A stretch of 64,000 nucleotides of DNA from Cyanobacteria bacterium SZAS-4 (GCA_018266255.1 JAFEAT010000017.1:1-64000), one strand, 5' to 3'; shown: positions 8,756 through 18,512, numbered from the stretch's first letter. Numbers and translations: made by a program. Notes: generated by a model not told the origin, from the sequence alone.

Positions 8756-9322
8756 TTATCGACGCATTGTACGAGCCCAATCGACACTGAAAGTTCCGTT
8801 GCGGTGGGGCGTCCATACGATTGTGCGAACAGGGGTGTCTTGCACATGGTGATACAAAATCGCGGCACGCTCGTAGAAGCCGCGGGTGTGGTACGTGTGC
8901 GGTAGTTCCAACGCCACTACATCTAAATGGTGGCAAAACTCGTGACAAAGCGTACTTAGATATGTACCGTAGGAAGTTGTTTTCTTTTGCACCGCAGTGC
9001 GCATCCACAAACGAATCGCAGTCGACTCGAAGTCGTAGTCACCAAAAGTTTCAGTCGCGTAATTTTCGGTCACTTTGAGAGGGCGCGCATTCAGTACCTT
9101 TAAAGGTGGGGGTGCCACCATAAACGCTTTGGCCATTGCTGTAATCAGAGAAGCGCTTGCAGCCTGAACTTGCTTGCGATCATCCGTCTTCATCACCGCT
9201 TTGAGATTAGCAGCAATTTCTCGAAGTTCTGTACCTGGCGGCAGAGTTAGAGTGCGCAATTCATCACTACGCTGATACTCAGCGTTGTCGATTTTGATTT
9301 TAGGAATTGAGTCGGTGTGCAT
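8756..9322 (-). CDS. Putative HExxH zinc metalloprotease-like protein
   Basis: 188 residues from the ATG at 9322 (AAGGGA eight bases upstream). The central segment STLCHEFCHHLDVV is a classic zincin helix, HEFCH plus a further His/Asp three residues on. No signal peptide or membrane segment is present, so it is cytoplasmic. Length and placement resemble small SprT- or ImmA-like metallopeptidases, but I cannot assign the subfamily. It lies 72 bp downstream of a WYL regulator on the same strand and is probably cotranscribed, suggesting a link to the nuclease-helicase locus. Confidence 0.75.
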   Translation of the reverse strand: MHTDSIPKIKIDNAEYQRSDELRTLTLPPGTELREIAANLKAVMKTDDRKQVQAASASLITAMAKAFMVAPPPLKVLNARPLKVTENYATETFGDYDFESTAIRLWMRTAVQKKTTSYGTYLSTLCHEFCHHLDVVALELPHTYHTRGFYERAAILYHHVQDTPVRTIVWTPHRNGTFSVDWARTMRR

Positions 9323-9394
9323 CGAAAAGTCCCTTCGAGACAAGGTTTGTTTGATTGTAGCAATCAACTTTTAATTGGGAAAGGAGTTGAGCTG

Positions 9395-10357
9395 CTATTT
9401 GTATTTGGCAAGTGTTGCAGCAAGCGACTGTTTGAGCATTTCACGAAGCTCTGGTGGTTCTACGACATAAGCATCCGCACCGTACTGCCCCAACCATCTT
9501 AAAACCTCATCCAGACTGGATGCAGGAAAGCTGAGAGTGCATGAACCGTCTGCCGCATCGACTAGAATTTGCTGCGGATGCCAGACACGCTCTCGTATAT
9601 ATCGCGAGGCATGCGGCGCGAATTGCACCTTTATATTGTGCTCCTTCTCTCCGTGTTCGAGCTGGAACGCCGCATCCATCCACTTAGTGATCTCTTCACG
9701 AGAGAGCGGCTCGAATGTCGTATCCAGAATTTTGTAGTCACGAATGCGGTGCAATGCAAACATACGCAATGCTTTTCGTGAATGGCAGTATGCCACGAGA
9801 TACCAGGCACCACGATCGTGCAGCAATACTTGCGGGTCTACTAATCGCGACGTTGTCTCGCCTTTGCTGGCGGCAAAGTAGACGAATTCGATCTGCTTGT
9901 GCGCGTCGCACGCTTTGTTGATATCGGTGAACAGCTTGCCGCTGATTGGAATAATGGCACTACCGCGAAAGCGAATGATCGCCTGAACATCGGCGGGATC
10001 GACTTGTACTTTTTCTGGCAATCGTTCCGAAATCTTTTCGAGAGCTGATCTCAAAGTCGGTTCGAATGACGTTCCTATGTACTGTGAGAGAAGTTCTTTG
10101 CCCAACGTCAGTGCAAAAACCTCGCCACTTGATAGTTCGAAGGCAGGCAGTCGCTTCTGCGGATTGCTGTTGAAATAGCCGTTTTTCACATGGTCGAAGT
10201 CAATCTCGCGAGCCAGGTTTTCACGCAGAAATCGGATATCTTCATGCAGCGTTCGTTCAGACACTTCAAAGCGCTGGCACAGGTCGTTAACGCTTGGGTA
10301 GCGTCCTCGACAAATTTCGCTATCGATGGCCAGGACTCGTTCTAATTTAGTGCTCAT
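9395..10357 (-). CDS. WYL-domain transcriptional regulator
   Basis: 320 residues. Residues about 5-55 form a DeoR/HTH-11-like winged helix (CRGRYPSVNDLCQRFEVS then ERTLHEDIRFLREN). Residues about 140-210 form the WYL domain, with RGAWYLVAYCHSRKALRMFA and the following HRIRDYKIL. A C-terminal WCX-like segment ends DEVLRWLGQYGADAYVVEP. WYL regulators bind nucleic-acid or nucleotide ligands and often control DNA-repair or defence genes. It is divergent from the nuclease-helicase gene across a 151-bp gap, the usual geometry for controlling that gene. Confidence 0.9.
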   Translation of the reverse strand: MSTKLERVLAIDSEICRGRYPSVNDLCQRFEVSERTLHEDIRFLRENLAREIDFDHVKNGYFNSNPQKRLPAFELSSGEVFALTLGKELLSQYIGTSFEPTLRSALEKISERLPEKVQVDPADVQAIIRFRGSAIIPISGKLFTDINKACDAHKQIEFVYFAASKGETTSRLVDPQVLLHDRGAWYLVAYCHSRKALRMFALHRIRDYKILDTTFEPLSREEITKWMDAAFQLEHGEKEHNIKVQFAPHASRYIRERVWHPQQILVDAADGSCTLSFPASSLDEVLRWLGQYGADAYVVEPPELREMLKQSLAATLAKYK

Positions 10358-10384
10358 TAATATTCGCTCGATCTACCTTCGATT

Positions 10385-10400
10385 CATATATGGATATATC
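10385..10400. promoter_or_regulatory. Two adjacent 8-bp palindromes in the WYL/helicase divergent gap
   Basis: CATATATG immediately followed by GATATATC, each a perfect palindrome, lies 27 bp upstream of the WYL gene's start and about 110 bp before the helicase start. This is a plausible dimer-binding operator for the WYL protein. AT-rich palindromes also occur by chance. Confidence 0.3.
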
Positions 10401-10508
10401 ATCTCGTCCATTAGAGAAGGACATCCAGAGATTTTTAATCTTTTAGTATAACAACTGCATGTATTTCGCAGTTGCACTCTTTATTCTGGTATTAGCCGCT
10501 GGAGAAAG

Positions 10509-13500
10509 ATGATGCGTAAGGTTGATAACAACTTAGTTTTTTCGCCGTCAGATCTTATAACGTTTATGGACTCTGTATACGATTCCTGGATGGATCGTTG
10601 TTTTGTCGAGTTTCCACACGATTATAAGGTCGACGATCAAGACGAGAGCGTCGCCATCCTTCAAGACCATGGAAATCAACATGAGTTGGCTTTTCTCGAG
10701 CAACTGCGAGAAAGGTCCGATGACGTCGTTGAAATCACAGGTCGAGACGAATCCGCTGAATTGGCCACAATTGCTGCCATGCAGGCGGGTCGAGCGGTCA
10801 TTTATCAAGGTGTTCTGGCATCAGGACAGTTTGCGGGAAGATCTGACTTCCTCGTGAAAGTGCCTGGCAAATCCAAGCTGGGTGACTTTCATTACGAAGT
10901 CTGGGACACAAAGCTCTCGAAGAAAGCAAAACCATATTTTGTTGTTCAATTGTGTTGCTATGCAGAGATGCTTGAAAAAATTCAAGATCGTTGCCCAGAG
11001 TCGCTCAAGATCGTTTTGGGTGATTACAGCGAGAAGGAGTTTCCATCTCGTGACTACATTCACTTTTATCAGCAGTTGAAAAAATCGTTTCTAGAATTTC
11101 AAGCAAGTTTTTCGAAAGACTCACCACCAGATGATTTAATTGCCGGCACATACAGCCGTTGGAAAACTTTGTCTGAGTCGATGCTCGAAGATCGCGACGA
11201 TTTGACGCGTGTTGCAAACATTAGAAAGGCTCAGATTGAGCGCTTGAAGAAGTCTGGAATCGAGACGCTGACGAAACTTGCTACAGCCGGAAACAACCAA
11301 ACCACATCGCTGAATGTCACTGTTTTTGAGCGATTGCAAGAACAATCCAAACTTCAAATCCAAACAGTGTCTGAGGAGAAAGTCGCTTATAAGCTGTTGC
11401 CACCAGTTCAAGGTAAGGGTCTGTCTCTACTTCCTCCTGCTTCTGATAACGACATATTCTTCGATATGGAAGGCTATCCACACATCGAAGGTGGTCTGGA
11501 GTATTTGTTTGGCATTGTCTCTAAGAATCAGCAGCAAGAGCTAGAGTTCGGAGACTGGTGGGCACACGATCGTGCACAGGAAAAACAAGCCTTCGAAGCA
11601 TTTATCGATCATGTCTATTCAAAATGGATCGAAGACCCTGCGATGCATGTCTATCACTACGCACCATATGAAGTATCAGCGATTAGACGTCTGGCTGGTC
11701 GACACTCGACTCGAGTAGAAGAAGTCGATAATCTTCTCAGAAATGAGATATTTGTTGACTTGTATCAAATCGTTCGACAATCTTTGCTCGTTGGAGTGCC
11801 TTCCTATTCAATTAAGCACATAGAGCACCTTTACCGACCCAAACGCAGCGGTGTCGTTGCGAAAGCGACAGACTCTGTAATCTTTTACGAGCGTTGGTTG
11901 CAAGAACCAGATGGACAATCCTGGTCAGAATCTACTTTGCTCAAAGATATCCGAGATTATAACGAAGCTGACTGCGTCTCGACGGAACAACTGGCATGTT
12001 GGCTCTGGGCTAGACAATCTGAAAATCAGATTGCCTACTCCGGTAAAATCTCAGAGCCTCCACGCGAGCCTGTTGATTCGCCCGCAGCAGCTCTCGCAGA
12101 AGAATTGTTGGCTGAAGCTGAACACATCGACGATCCAGAGACGCGACGTGTGCAAGAGCTTCTTGCACATACTCTGGAATTCCACAAAAGAGAAGACCGT
12201 CCCATGTGGTGGCGTCGGTACGACCGCCAGAAGAAGTCGACAGACGAATTGTATGATGATTTAGATTGTCTCGCTGGTTTACGAAGAACCAATCTGCCCC
12301 CATATAGCGTCAATCGTTCTTTTGCGTACCAGTACGCCTACGATCCAGATCAGGACACGAAGCTTGATGATGGCGATAGCTGTTTGTTCTTACACGATTT
12401 AAGCAGCACATACATCTGCGACATGGATCGCAAAAGAGGACTTCTATCCATTGTGGTGGGCAAAAGCAAAGAGGCGCCACCATCTGACATCACGTTGGTG
12501 CCAGACGAAAAAATTCATTCACGCACATTATCAGATGCGATTTTTGAAGTGGCTCTGGAGTGGCTTGATGCGCGTATGCTTCCAAAAGCATTGTCCGATT
12601 TGCTCTATCGCAACGAGCCTGAGATCAGAGGTCGCAAATCTGGTGCTCCGATCGTACAGTCTTCTGCAGTCGATGAGATTACTGATGCAATTGGGCGCAT
12701 GGAAAATACAACTCTGTGCATTCAGGGTCCACCAGGTTGTGGGAAAACCTATGTAGCAACTCATACAATCGTTGATTTATTGCAGCAAGGCAAACGTGTT
12801 GGGATTGCGTCCAACTCGCACAAAGCAATCGAGCATCTTTTAGAAAAAGTGGTTGAACATGCAGCCGAGACCAACACATCAATCCGCGCCATGAAAGTCG
12901 GCGGTTCCAAGTTGACGACCCGGAAAGAACGTCATCTAAAAGTTGAGCAAGTTAAGAGTGCCGGTCAATTTTTCAGCAAGGATAACGCCCGACAATACAA
13001 TCTGGTCGCGGGAACAGCATGGTGTTTCAGTCACGAAGGCGCATTGGGCGCCTTTGACTATCTTTTCATTGATGAAGCGGGGCAGGTTTGTCTTGCGAAT
13101 GTAGTGAGCATGAGCCGCAGTGCCGACAACTTGATTTTGTTAGGCGATCAGATGCAGCTAGAGCAGCCTGTTGAAGGTTCTCACCCTGGCGATAGTGGCA
13201 AATCATCGTTGGAGTACGTGCTTCAAGGCCACGCAACTGTACCTGACCATCTCGGTATTTTCCTTGGTACAACCTATCGCATGCATCCGGATGTTTGCTC
13301 GGTGATATCCGATGCGGTCTATGAATCGAGAATTCACCCACACTCGCAGACGAGTAAACAAATTATCGGTTTTTCGAATTCAGCTGTGGCTGAACGAATT
13401 GCCAAAGTATCTGGTGTCGTTTGGATTCCGGTTGAACACGTTGGAAATTCTCAAGCCAGCGATGAAGAAGTAGATCGAATTGATTCACTGGTGAAGGATT

Positions 13501-13925
13501 TGTTGCTTTGTACCTACACTGACAAAGATGGCAATATCAAACCGATAACCCTTAACGACATTTTGATCGTTGCTCCATACAACATGCAAGTTCGGAAAAT
13601 CGCTAATCGAATTAGCGGTGCGCAAGTCGCATCTGTCGATAAATTTCAAGGGCGAGAGGCGCCGGTCGTCATTTTGTCGATGTGCGCCAGTGATGCGGGT
13701 TCGTCCCCTCGCGGTATGGATTTTCTTTTTAGCATGAGCCGTCTCAATGTAGCAATCTCGCGAGCGCAATCTATCGCGTTCGTTGTCGGCAACCCAAATC
13801 TAACGAAGACAAGTTGCTCTACCTTAAGTCAAATGCGTCTCTTGAATTTCTTCTGCCAGATTGTAGACGCTGGTAAGAATGGCAGTTCGAAAGGGAAAGC
13901 AGTGAAGCCTGAAGTCCCGGTCTAG
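10509..13925 (+). CDS. TM0106-type RecB-like nuclease, RNase H-like and SF1 helicase fusion
   Basis: 1138 residues with three modules. First is a PD-(D/E)xK nuclease domain with Asp133 and Lys135 in VWDTKLSKKAKPY and the following QLCCYAEML. Second is an RNase H-like/YprB-type exonuclease region opening IFFDMEGYPHIEGG (Asp319, Glu321). Third is a superfamily-1 helicase with Walker A GPPGCGKT at 740-747, Walker B IDEAG at about 854-858, LGDQMQLEQP, VDKFQGREAPVV and SRLNVAISRAQ. The RecB-like/Dna2-like architecture implies ATP-driven unwinding coupled to DNA or RNA cleavage. All key motifs look intact. The biological role is open: repair or defence. Confidence 0.9.
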   Translation: MMRKVDNNLVFSPSDLITFMDSVYDSWMDRCFVEFPHDYKVDDQDESVAILQDHGNQHELAFLEQLRERSDDVVEITGRDESAELATIAAMQAGRAVIYQGVLASGQFAGRSDFLVKVPGKSKLGDFHYEVWDTKLSKKAKPYFVVQLCCYAEMLEKIQDRCPESLKIVLGDYSEKEFPSRDYIHFYQQLKKSFLEFQASFSKDSPPDDLIAGTYSRWKTLSESMLEDRDDLTRVANIRKAQIERLKKSGIETLTKLATAGNNQTTSLNVTVFERLQEQSKLQIQTVSEEKVAYKLLPPVQGKGLSLLPPASDNDIFFDMEGYPHIEGGLEYLFGIVSKNQQQELEFGDWWAHDRAQEKQAFEAFIDHVYSKWIEDPAMHVYHYAPYEVSAIRRLAGRHSTRVEEVDNLLRNEIFVDLYQIVRQSLLVGVPSYSIKHIEHLYRPKRSGVVAKATDSVIFYERWLQEPDGQSWSESTLLKDIRDYNEADCVSTEQLACWLWARQSENQIAYSGKISEPPREPVDSPAAALAEELLAEAEHIDDPETRRVQELLAHTLEFHKREDRPMWWRRYDRQKKSTDELYDDLDCLAGLRRTNLPPYSVNRSFAYQYAYDPDQDTKLDDGDSCLFLHDLSSTYICDMDRKRGLLSIVVGKSKEAPPSDITLVPDEKIHSRTLSDAIFEVALEWLDARMLPKALSDLLYRNEPEIRGRKSGAPIVQSSAVDEITDAIGRMENTTLCIQGPPGCGKTYVATHTIVDLLQQGKRVGIASNSHKAIEHLLEKVVEHAAETNTSIRAMKVGGSKLTTRKERHLKVEQVKSAGQFFSKDNARQYNLVAGTAWCFSHEGALGAFDYLFIDEAGQVCLANVVSMSRSADNLILLGDQMQLEQPVEGSHPGDSGKSSLEYVLQGHATVPDHLGIFLGTTYRMHPDVCSVISDAVYESRIHPHSQTSKQIIGFSNSAVAERIAKVSGVVWIPVEHVGNSQASDEEVDRIDSLVKDLLLCTYTDKDGNIKPITLNDILIVAPYNMQVRKIANRISGAQVASVDKFQGREAPVVILSMCASDAGSSPRGMDFLFSMSRLNVAISRAQSIAFVVGNPNLTKTSCSTLSQMRLLNFFCQIVDAGKNGSSKGKAVKPEVPV

Positions 13926-13995
13926 AACGTTCGCGCAGAAGTAGCTTAGCAAGAATAGAAATAAATCCAACGCATCCAATCGGAAAGAGTTTGAA

Positions 13996-15543
13996 ATGGA
14001 ACATGTGTACATATCATTGGCAATAGGTTTGACGCTTGGTGCGATGCCTTGCTACTTTGTTATGAGAAGCAGAGTGAACGCCGCAGCTGAACGGGCGTCT
14101 TCGCAGTATCAGGCAGAAAAGGCAACGTTGCTTTCAAAACTTGAAGAGAGGCAGAAAACACTTGAGGATGCCAAACATGAAAGAGCTCTATTGAGTGAAC
14201 AGTTGAATGTATTCACACGCGATCACATGCAAGTTCAATCACGTCTTGCAGCGGCTGAGGAGCGAAATAACCGCATCGCGATTCTTGAACGAAGCCTGAG
14301 CGAAAGAGAAGCGCTTGCCACGAATGCTGATCTGCTTGCCACACAACTGAAGCAAAAACTAGCGGTCGTAGAAACAGCACGCGAGAAAGAACGTTTGGCT
14401 TCGAACGAGAAAATTGCAATCATTGAGCAAGCACAAGAAAAGCTGAGTTCAGCATTCAAGGCTCTTTCGGCAGAAGCTCTCAAATCTAACAATCAGGCAT
14501 TTTTAGAACTTGCGAAAACTTCTCTTGAACGGTTCCAGGAGGGAGCAAAAGTTGACCTGGAGCAGAGACAAAAATCTATTGATGAATTAGTCAAACCGCT
14601 CAAGGAGTCTTTGACAAACGTTGATTCGAAAATCCAAGATCTCGAGAAAGAGAGGATCAGCGCCTACTCTGGTTTGAAGGAGCAGATCACTGCGCTTGCT
14701 AGCGGACAAACAAATCTGCAGCAAGAGACGCAAAACTTAGTGAGAGCCCTTCGAACTCCAAATGTACGCGGACGCTGGGGTGAGATTCAACTGAAGAAAG
14801 TCGTTGAGATGGCTGGCATGCTCGAACATTGCGATTTTGTGCAACAACAATCTACTGATACGGCTGACGGAAAGCTCCGCCCAGACATGGTAATAAAGCT
14901 ACCTAACAATAAAAATATTGTCGTTGATTCTAAAGCACCGCTGCAAGGATACCTTGATGCGTTTCAGGCGACTGACGATCTGTCACGACAAAAATTCTTG
15001 AAAGATCATGCTCGCCAGGTCCGCGAGCATCTGGCCAAACTATCCAACAAGGCATACTGGGATCAGTTTCAGCCCACACCTGAGTTTGTGGTCCTATTTT
15101 TACCAGGAGAATCAATATTCAGTGCAGCGCTTGAACAAGATCCCTCATTGATTGAGTCTGGTGTAAATCAACGGGTCATTCTTGCAACGCCAACAACATT
15201 GATAGCTCTTCTGCAAGCGGTTGCCTATGGTTGGAAACAAGAGAAATTAGCTGAGAATGCTCAGAAGATTAGTGAACTTGGTAAAGAGTTCTACGATCGG
15301 TTAAAGACGATGGTTACTCATTTTGTAGAGGTGCGGAAGGGGCTTGACAAGACGGTTGATGCATACAATAAAACGGTCGGTTCACTAGAATCGAGAGTGT
15401 TGGTTTCTGCTCGAAAATTTCAGGAACTAGGCGCCACAACTGGCGAAGAAATCGTGCAGTTAGAAATGCACGAGCGAACTATTCGGGTGTTGAACACTCA
15501 AGACCTCGGAAAACTTCCGCTTATGGCGGTTGCGGCAGACTAA
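13996..15543 (+). CDS. rmuC: RmuC family DNA recombination protein
   Basis: 515 residues. An N-terminal membrane helix (about 5-23) is followed by a long coiled coil rich in Glu, Lys and Ala to about residue 190. The RmuC nuclease-like core then carries PNVRGRWGEIQLKKVVEMAG, RPDMVIKLPNNKNIVVDSK and FVVLFLPGESIFSAAL. RmuC is known to limit inversions at short inverted repeats and is predicted to have a restriction-endonuclease fold. It begins 70 bp after the nuclease-helicase stop on the same strand, so cotranscription is likely. Confidence 0.93.
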   Translation: MEHVYISLAIGLTLGAMPCYFVMRSRVNAAAERASSQYQAEKATLLSKLEERQKTLEDAKHERALLSEQLNVFTRDHMQVQSRLAAAEERNNRIAILERSLSEREALATNADLLATQLKQKLAVVETAREKERLASNEKIAIIEQAQEKLSSAFKALSAEALKSNNQAFLELAKTSLERFQEGAKVDLEQRQKSIDELVKPLKESLTNVDSKIQDLEKERISAYSGLKEQITALASGQTNLQQETQNLVRALRTPNVRGRWGEIQLKKVVEMAGMLEHCDFVQQQSTDTADGKLRPDMVIKLPNNKNIVVDSKAPLQGYLDAFQATDDLSRQKFLKDHARQVREHLAKLSNKAYWDQFQPTPEFVVLFLPGESIFSAALEQDPSLIESGVNQRVILATPTTLIALLQAVAYGWKQEKLAENAQKISELGKEFYDRLKTMVTHFVEVRKGLDKTVDAYNKTVGSLESRVLVSARKFQELGATTGEEIVQLEMHERTIRVLNTQDLGKLPLMAVAAD

Positions 15544-15663
15544 GACTATTTTCTGATCTAGCGCATGGGATACAATAGCGTTCTAGCTGGAGATTGGCTC
15601 ACTCGTGAATTGAGATGAGTTCCAATTCCCGGGCTCTCGGATGCAGTTTATCTCGCGAAGGCA

Positions 15664-16827
15664 ATGGATACTTCCTTTTCTCAGGACGAATTAGATCGCT
15701 ACAGTCGCCACCTGGTAATTCCTGAAGTTGGAATTGATGGGCAGCAGAAATTAAAACGCGCCAGCGTTTTGGTTGTTGGCGCCGGTGGACTTGGAGCACC
15801 TGTTATTCAGTATCTGGCAGCTGCAGGAATTGGCAAATTGGGAGTGGTTGACTTCGATAAAATCGATAGTTCCAATTTGCAGCGTCAAGTTTTGTTTTCC
15901 ACCGCAGATGTCGGGCAACTGAAAGTCGATGTCGCTTGTGAAAGGGCATCCAGTCTAAATCCTGAAATTGCAATTTATAGACACAGAGCCAAGTTGAGTA
16001 GTGAAAATGTAGCGCAGTTATTTCAAGACTACTCGATTATCGTTGATGGCAGCGACAACTTCGAGACCAGATATCTTGTAAATGATGCATGTGTGCTACT
16101 AGGTAAGACGAATGTTCATGGTGCGGTCCATCGATTTGATGGTCAAATCAGTGTCTTTTCTCCAGGTAACGGACCGTGTTATCGATGCGTATTTAGCGAA
16201 CCGCCTGAACCGGGTGCTGTGTTGAACTGTGCCGAAGCGGGAGTGCTCGGAGTCTTGCCCGGTATTGTCGGCACAATTCAAGCGACTGAATGTATCAAGA
16301 ACATTCTCTCCATCGGCGTACCGCTAATCGGCAAACTTTTGTTGGTCGATGCTCTCGATATGTCGTTTCGCACGATTAATCTGAAGCGCAATCCTAAATG
16401 CACCACTTGCGGTGATACGCCAGAAATCAAGTCAATGCAAGATTTAATCGTGAAACATGTTCCGGTTGATAGATCATGTGCGCTTAATCAAGGGCTGCAA
16501 AACTCTGCAGGGAAGCAATTGGCTGCCACGGAACTCGCAGAGGAACTGGCAAATAGTAACAAGCTGCTCTTAATCGATGTGAGAGAAGCGAACGAGTATA
16601 ATTACTCACATTTGCAGAATGCGATCCACTTCCCACTGAGTAATCTGCCTCAAAGTTTGCATGAAATTCCAAAGGACGCAAACGTTGTCGTTTATTGCAA
16701 GAGCGGTGCGCGAAGTTTAAAAGCTGCAGAAATGTTGCAGCAAGCCGGTGTGCGCAGTGTGAGAAATCTCAATGGCGGTCTGAGTGCATGGTCAAGGCAA
16801 GTTGACACTTCCTTATCTGTTCTTTAG
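15664..16827 (+). CDS. moeZ: MoeZ/MoeB-type sulfurtransferase: adenylyltransferase fused to rhodanese
   Basis: 387 residues. The first about 250 residues are a ThiF/MoeB E1-like domain: VVGAGGLGAPV nucleotide site, NLQRQVLF, the DGSDNFETRY catalytic region, and a zinc site from CYRC and CTTC pairs. The last about 110 residues are a rhodanese domain with LLIDVREANEY and the active-site Cys in VVYCKSGARS. Such fusions adenylate and then thiocarboxylate ubiquitin-like sulfur carriers (MoaD, ThiS, CysO). No carrier gene lies beside it. The start is supported by GCGAAGG upstream. Confidence 0.9.
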   Translation: MDTSFSQDELDRYSRHLVIPEVGIDGQQKLKRASVLVVGAGGLGAPVIQYLAAAGIGKLGVVDFDKIDSSNLQRQVLFSTADVGQLKVDVACERASSLNPEIAIYRHRAKLSSENVAQLFQDYSIIVDGSDNFETRYLVNDACVLLGKTNVHGAVHRFDGQISVFSPGNGPCYRCVFSEPPEPGAVLNCAEAGVLGVLPGIVGTIQATECIKNILSIGVPLIGKLLLVDALDMSFRTINLKRNPKCTTCGDTPEIKSMQDLIVKHVPVDRSCALNQGLQNSAGKQLAATELAEELANSNKLLLIDVREANEYNYSHLQNAIHFPLSNLPQSLHEIPKDANVVVYCKSGARSLKAAEMLQQAGVRSVRNLNGGLSAWSRQVDTSLSVL

Positions 16828-16849
16828 TACGTCAAAATTGTTGAGTATA

Positions 16850-17341
16850 TCAATCTAAATCTGCTTTCAAAATAGCAGTGCTTTCAAGCTGTTCGGCCGC
16901 AACAATATTGAGAAATTCAAGAAAGCTTTGAAAGGGGGTTTTCACCTCCGCATCGCCGTCGTCAAGCATTTGAATTGGTGGTTCTGGACCAGCTGTCGTG
17001 TCAAACCAAAGATACGTAACACGACCGCTTTCTGCAAATACGAAATCCGAATCTTTCAAGTCACGATTTGCATACTCCAAAACAAAACTTCGAGCGTCTT
17101 TTCTGGTCTCTTCAATCGCTTCAATCGACGGGATGTTGAATAGTCCGTACTCATCGAAGAAGTCCCCAGCCTCAACTCCCATTACCTTCAAAAATGCTTT
17201 ATAAGATTCAGGCAGTTTGATTTTAAATGTGGACTCAATATTCGCGATCTGACTATCGGTGCAACCAAATACGGTGTCATCGCTAGCAATTCCAGCCTCA
17301 ATTAGAAGTTTAATTAGGGTTTCGGGAGTTTCAAGCTCCAT
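16850..17341 (-). CDS. SMI1/KNR4 (SUKH) family protein
   Basis: 163 residues. The SUKH signature runs through about residues 25-150: DSQIANIESTFKIKLPESYK, AFLKVMGVEAGDFFDEYGLF, FVFAESGRVTYLWFDT, and the closing SFLEFLNIVA. SUKH proteins are frequent immunity partners of bacterial polymorphic toxins, though many act alone in other roles. No toxin gene sits next to it; a convergent moeZ-like gene ends 23 bp away. The acidic character (about 20% Asp+Glu) fits an immunity-type protein. The toxin link is inference. Confidence 0.8.
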   Translation of the reverse strand: MELETPETLIKLLIEAGIASDDTVFGCTDSQIANIESTFKIKLPESYKAFLKVMGVEAGDFFDEYGLFNIPSIEAIEETRKDARSFVLEYANRDLKDSDFVFAESGRVTYLWFDTTAGPEPPIQMLDDGDAEVKTPFQSFLEFLNIVAAEQLESTAILKADLD

Positions 17342-17490
17342 AGCTATTTCTAATTGGTCTCGTCTGGGGACTGATTCTCGAAATTATAGTTAGAAAATAA
17401 GTTTCGAACCAGTATCGGTTCAATCGAGGCAGCACAAGTTTAAAGATCTGATTGCGCACGTCTAGCGATGTTCAGCGAACAGTAGTAAGG

Positions 17491-17537
17491 AGTAGCGCCG
17501 CAAATCGTGCAACTGTGACTAGAATTGAGGCGCTACT
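17491..17537 (-). terminator. Hairpin downstream of the small secreted Arg-rich protein
   Basis: Perfect 9-base arms AGTAGCGCC and GGCGCTACT separated by 29 bases, 14 bases past the stop of the minus-strand gene. There is little T-run, so it may be a transcript-stabilising hairpin rather than an efficient terminator. Confidence 0.35.
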
Positions 17538-17551
17538 GCTTGAGTTAACCT

Positions 17552-17884
17552 TTAGCGATTTTGTCCATCATGCTTTTGGTTGTAAATGCTCTGACTGGTG
17601 CGATTTTCTTCGCGCTCGAGCTTGGCACGTTCGTTATTAGACAATCCGCCGCCACTCTGGCGCATGCGAGCCTCTCTTCTTGCAAGTTTGACTTGTTGCT
17701 TTTCCAATCGGGCAGCTTCGTGCTGAGTTAAGGATCCATTCGCAACGCCATTGTAGATGCGGTTTTGTTGGCGATTCTCGCGTGCATTGACACCCCATCG
17801 CTTTGCTTCAGCTTGATTTGCTGAGGCAAGAACTGTTGTGGCTGCGAATCCTACTGCGAGTGCGAATGCAATATTCTTATTCAT
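17552..17884 (-). CDS. Small secreted Arg/Gln-rich hypothetical protein
   Basis: 110 residues from ATG 17884, preceded by AGGAG at eight bases. The signal peptide is MNKNIAFALAVGFAATTVLA. The mature protein is highly charged and helical (LTQHEAARLEKQQVKLARRE, NNERAKLEREENR), resembling small periplasmic helical proteins. Family not assigned. The frame extends further upstream but gains a less plausible start. Confidence 0.75.
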   Translation of the reverse strand: MNKNIAFALAVGFAATTVLASANQAEAKRWGVNARENRQQNRIYNGVANGSLTQHEAARLEKQQVKLARREARMRQSGGGLSNNERAKLEREENRTSQSIYNQKHDGQNR

Positions 17885-17994
17885 AATAAATTCTCCTAGG
17901 GCGATTTCCGTTTCATAACAGGTAATACGTATGAACCAGGAAAAAAGTTCAAAGAGTTTCATTTACAAATTCTCATAATTCAAATTGCCGAGTC

Positions 17995-18492
17995 TTAATC
18001 AGGCTCATCACTGTCTGAAGAGTCGTATTCAATGCTGCTGATTAGCTTGCTCGTGTCAAAACCATTCTCCTGAGCAACTTTGAGCATGGCATCTTGCTGA
18101 GATGTCGAGAGAGTTTCAGACCGAGCCAGTATCCATAGATATTTTCGGCTTGGTTCGCCTACTAACGCAACCTGGTAATCGCTATCCACAGAAAGGACAC
18201 TGTAATTGGCCCAAACAAACGGCAAAACACGCAGCATGCTCGGCGCAAAAGTTACCCGCAGCGTCACTTCTTTCGATTCCACTACGCGCGCTACGCCACG
18301 AGCTTCTTCGAAGTTGCCGCAAGCTTTCCGACATCGATTAAGAACAGAAATCTGACCATCCTCCAGCATCGAGTATTTTGCAGTCACGTCACCCAGGCAT
18401 CGCCGCTCGAAAAAGTTCGGAAACCGCATAATTTCATGCCAAACGCCAAGATAGCGTTCAAGCTCGATCTTTTGAATTTTGAGAGGTGCCAT
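17995..18492 (-). CDS. Lipocalin family protein (Blc-like)
   Basis: 165 residues from the ATG at 18492. Lipocalin landmarks are ELERYLGVWHEIMRFPNFFE (G-x-W motif), a strand pair CRKACGNFEEARGVARVV, SVDSDYQVALVGEPSRKYLW, ILARSETLS, and the end helix AQENGFDTSKLI. Unlike bacterial Blc it lacks a clear lipoprotein signal. Lipocalins bind small hydrophobic ligands. Upstream lie 16-bp repeats and then a terminated structured RNA on the same strand, so expression may be read-through controlled. Confidence 0.85.
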   Translation of the reverse strand: MAPLKIQKIELERYLGVWHEIMRFPNFFERRCLGDVTAKYSMLEDGQISVLNRCRKACGNFEEARGVARVVESKEVTLRVTFAPSMLRVLPFVWANYSVLSVDSDYQVALVGEPSRKYLWILARSETLSTSQQDAMLKVAQENGFDTSKLISSIEYDSSDSDEPD

Positions 18493-18512
18493 GAGATTTA
18501 AACCGTGGGAAA

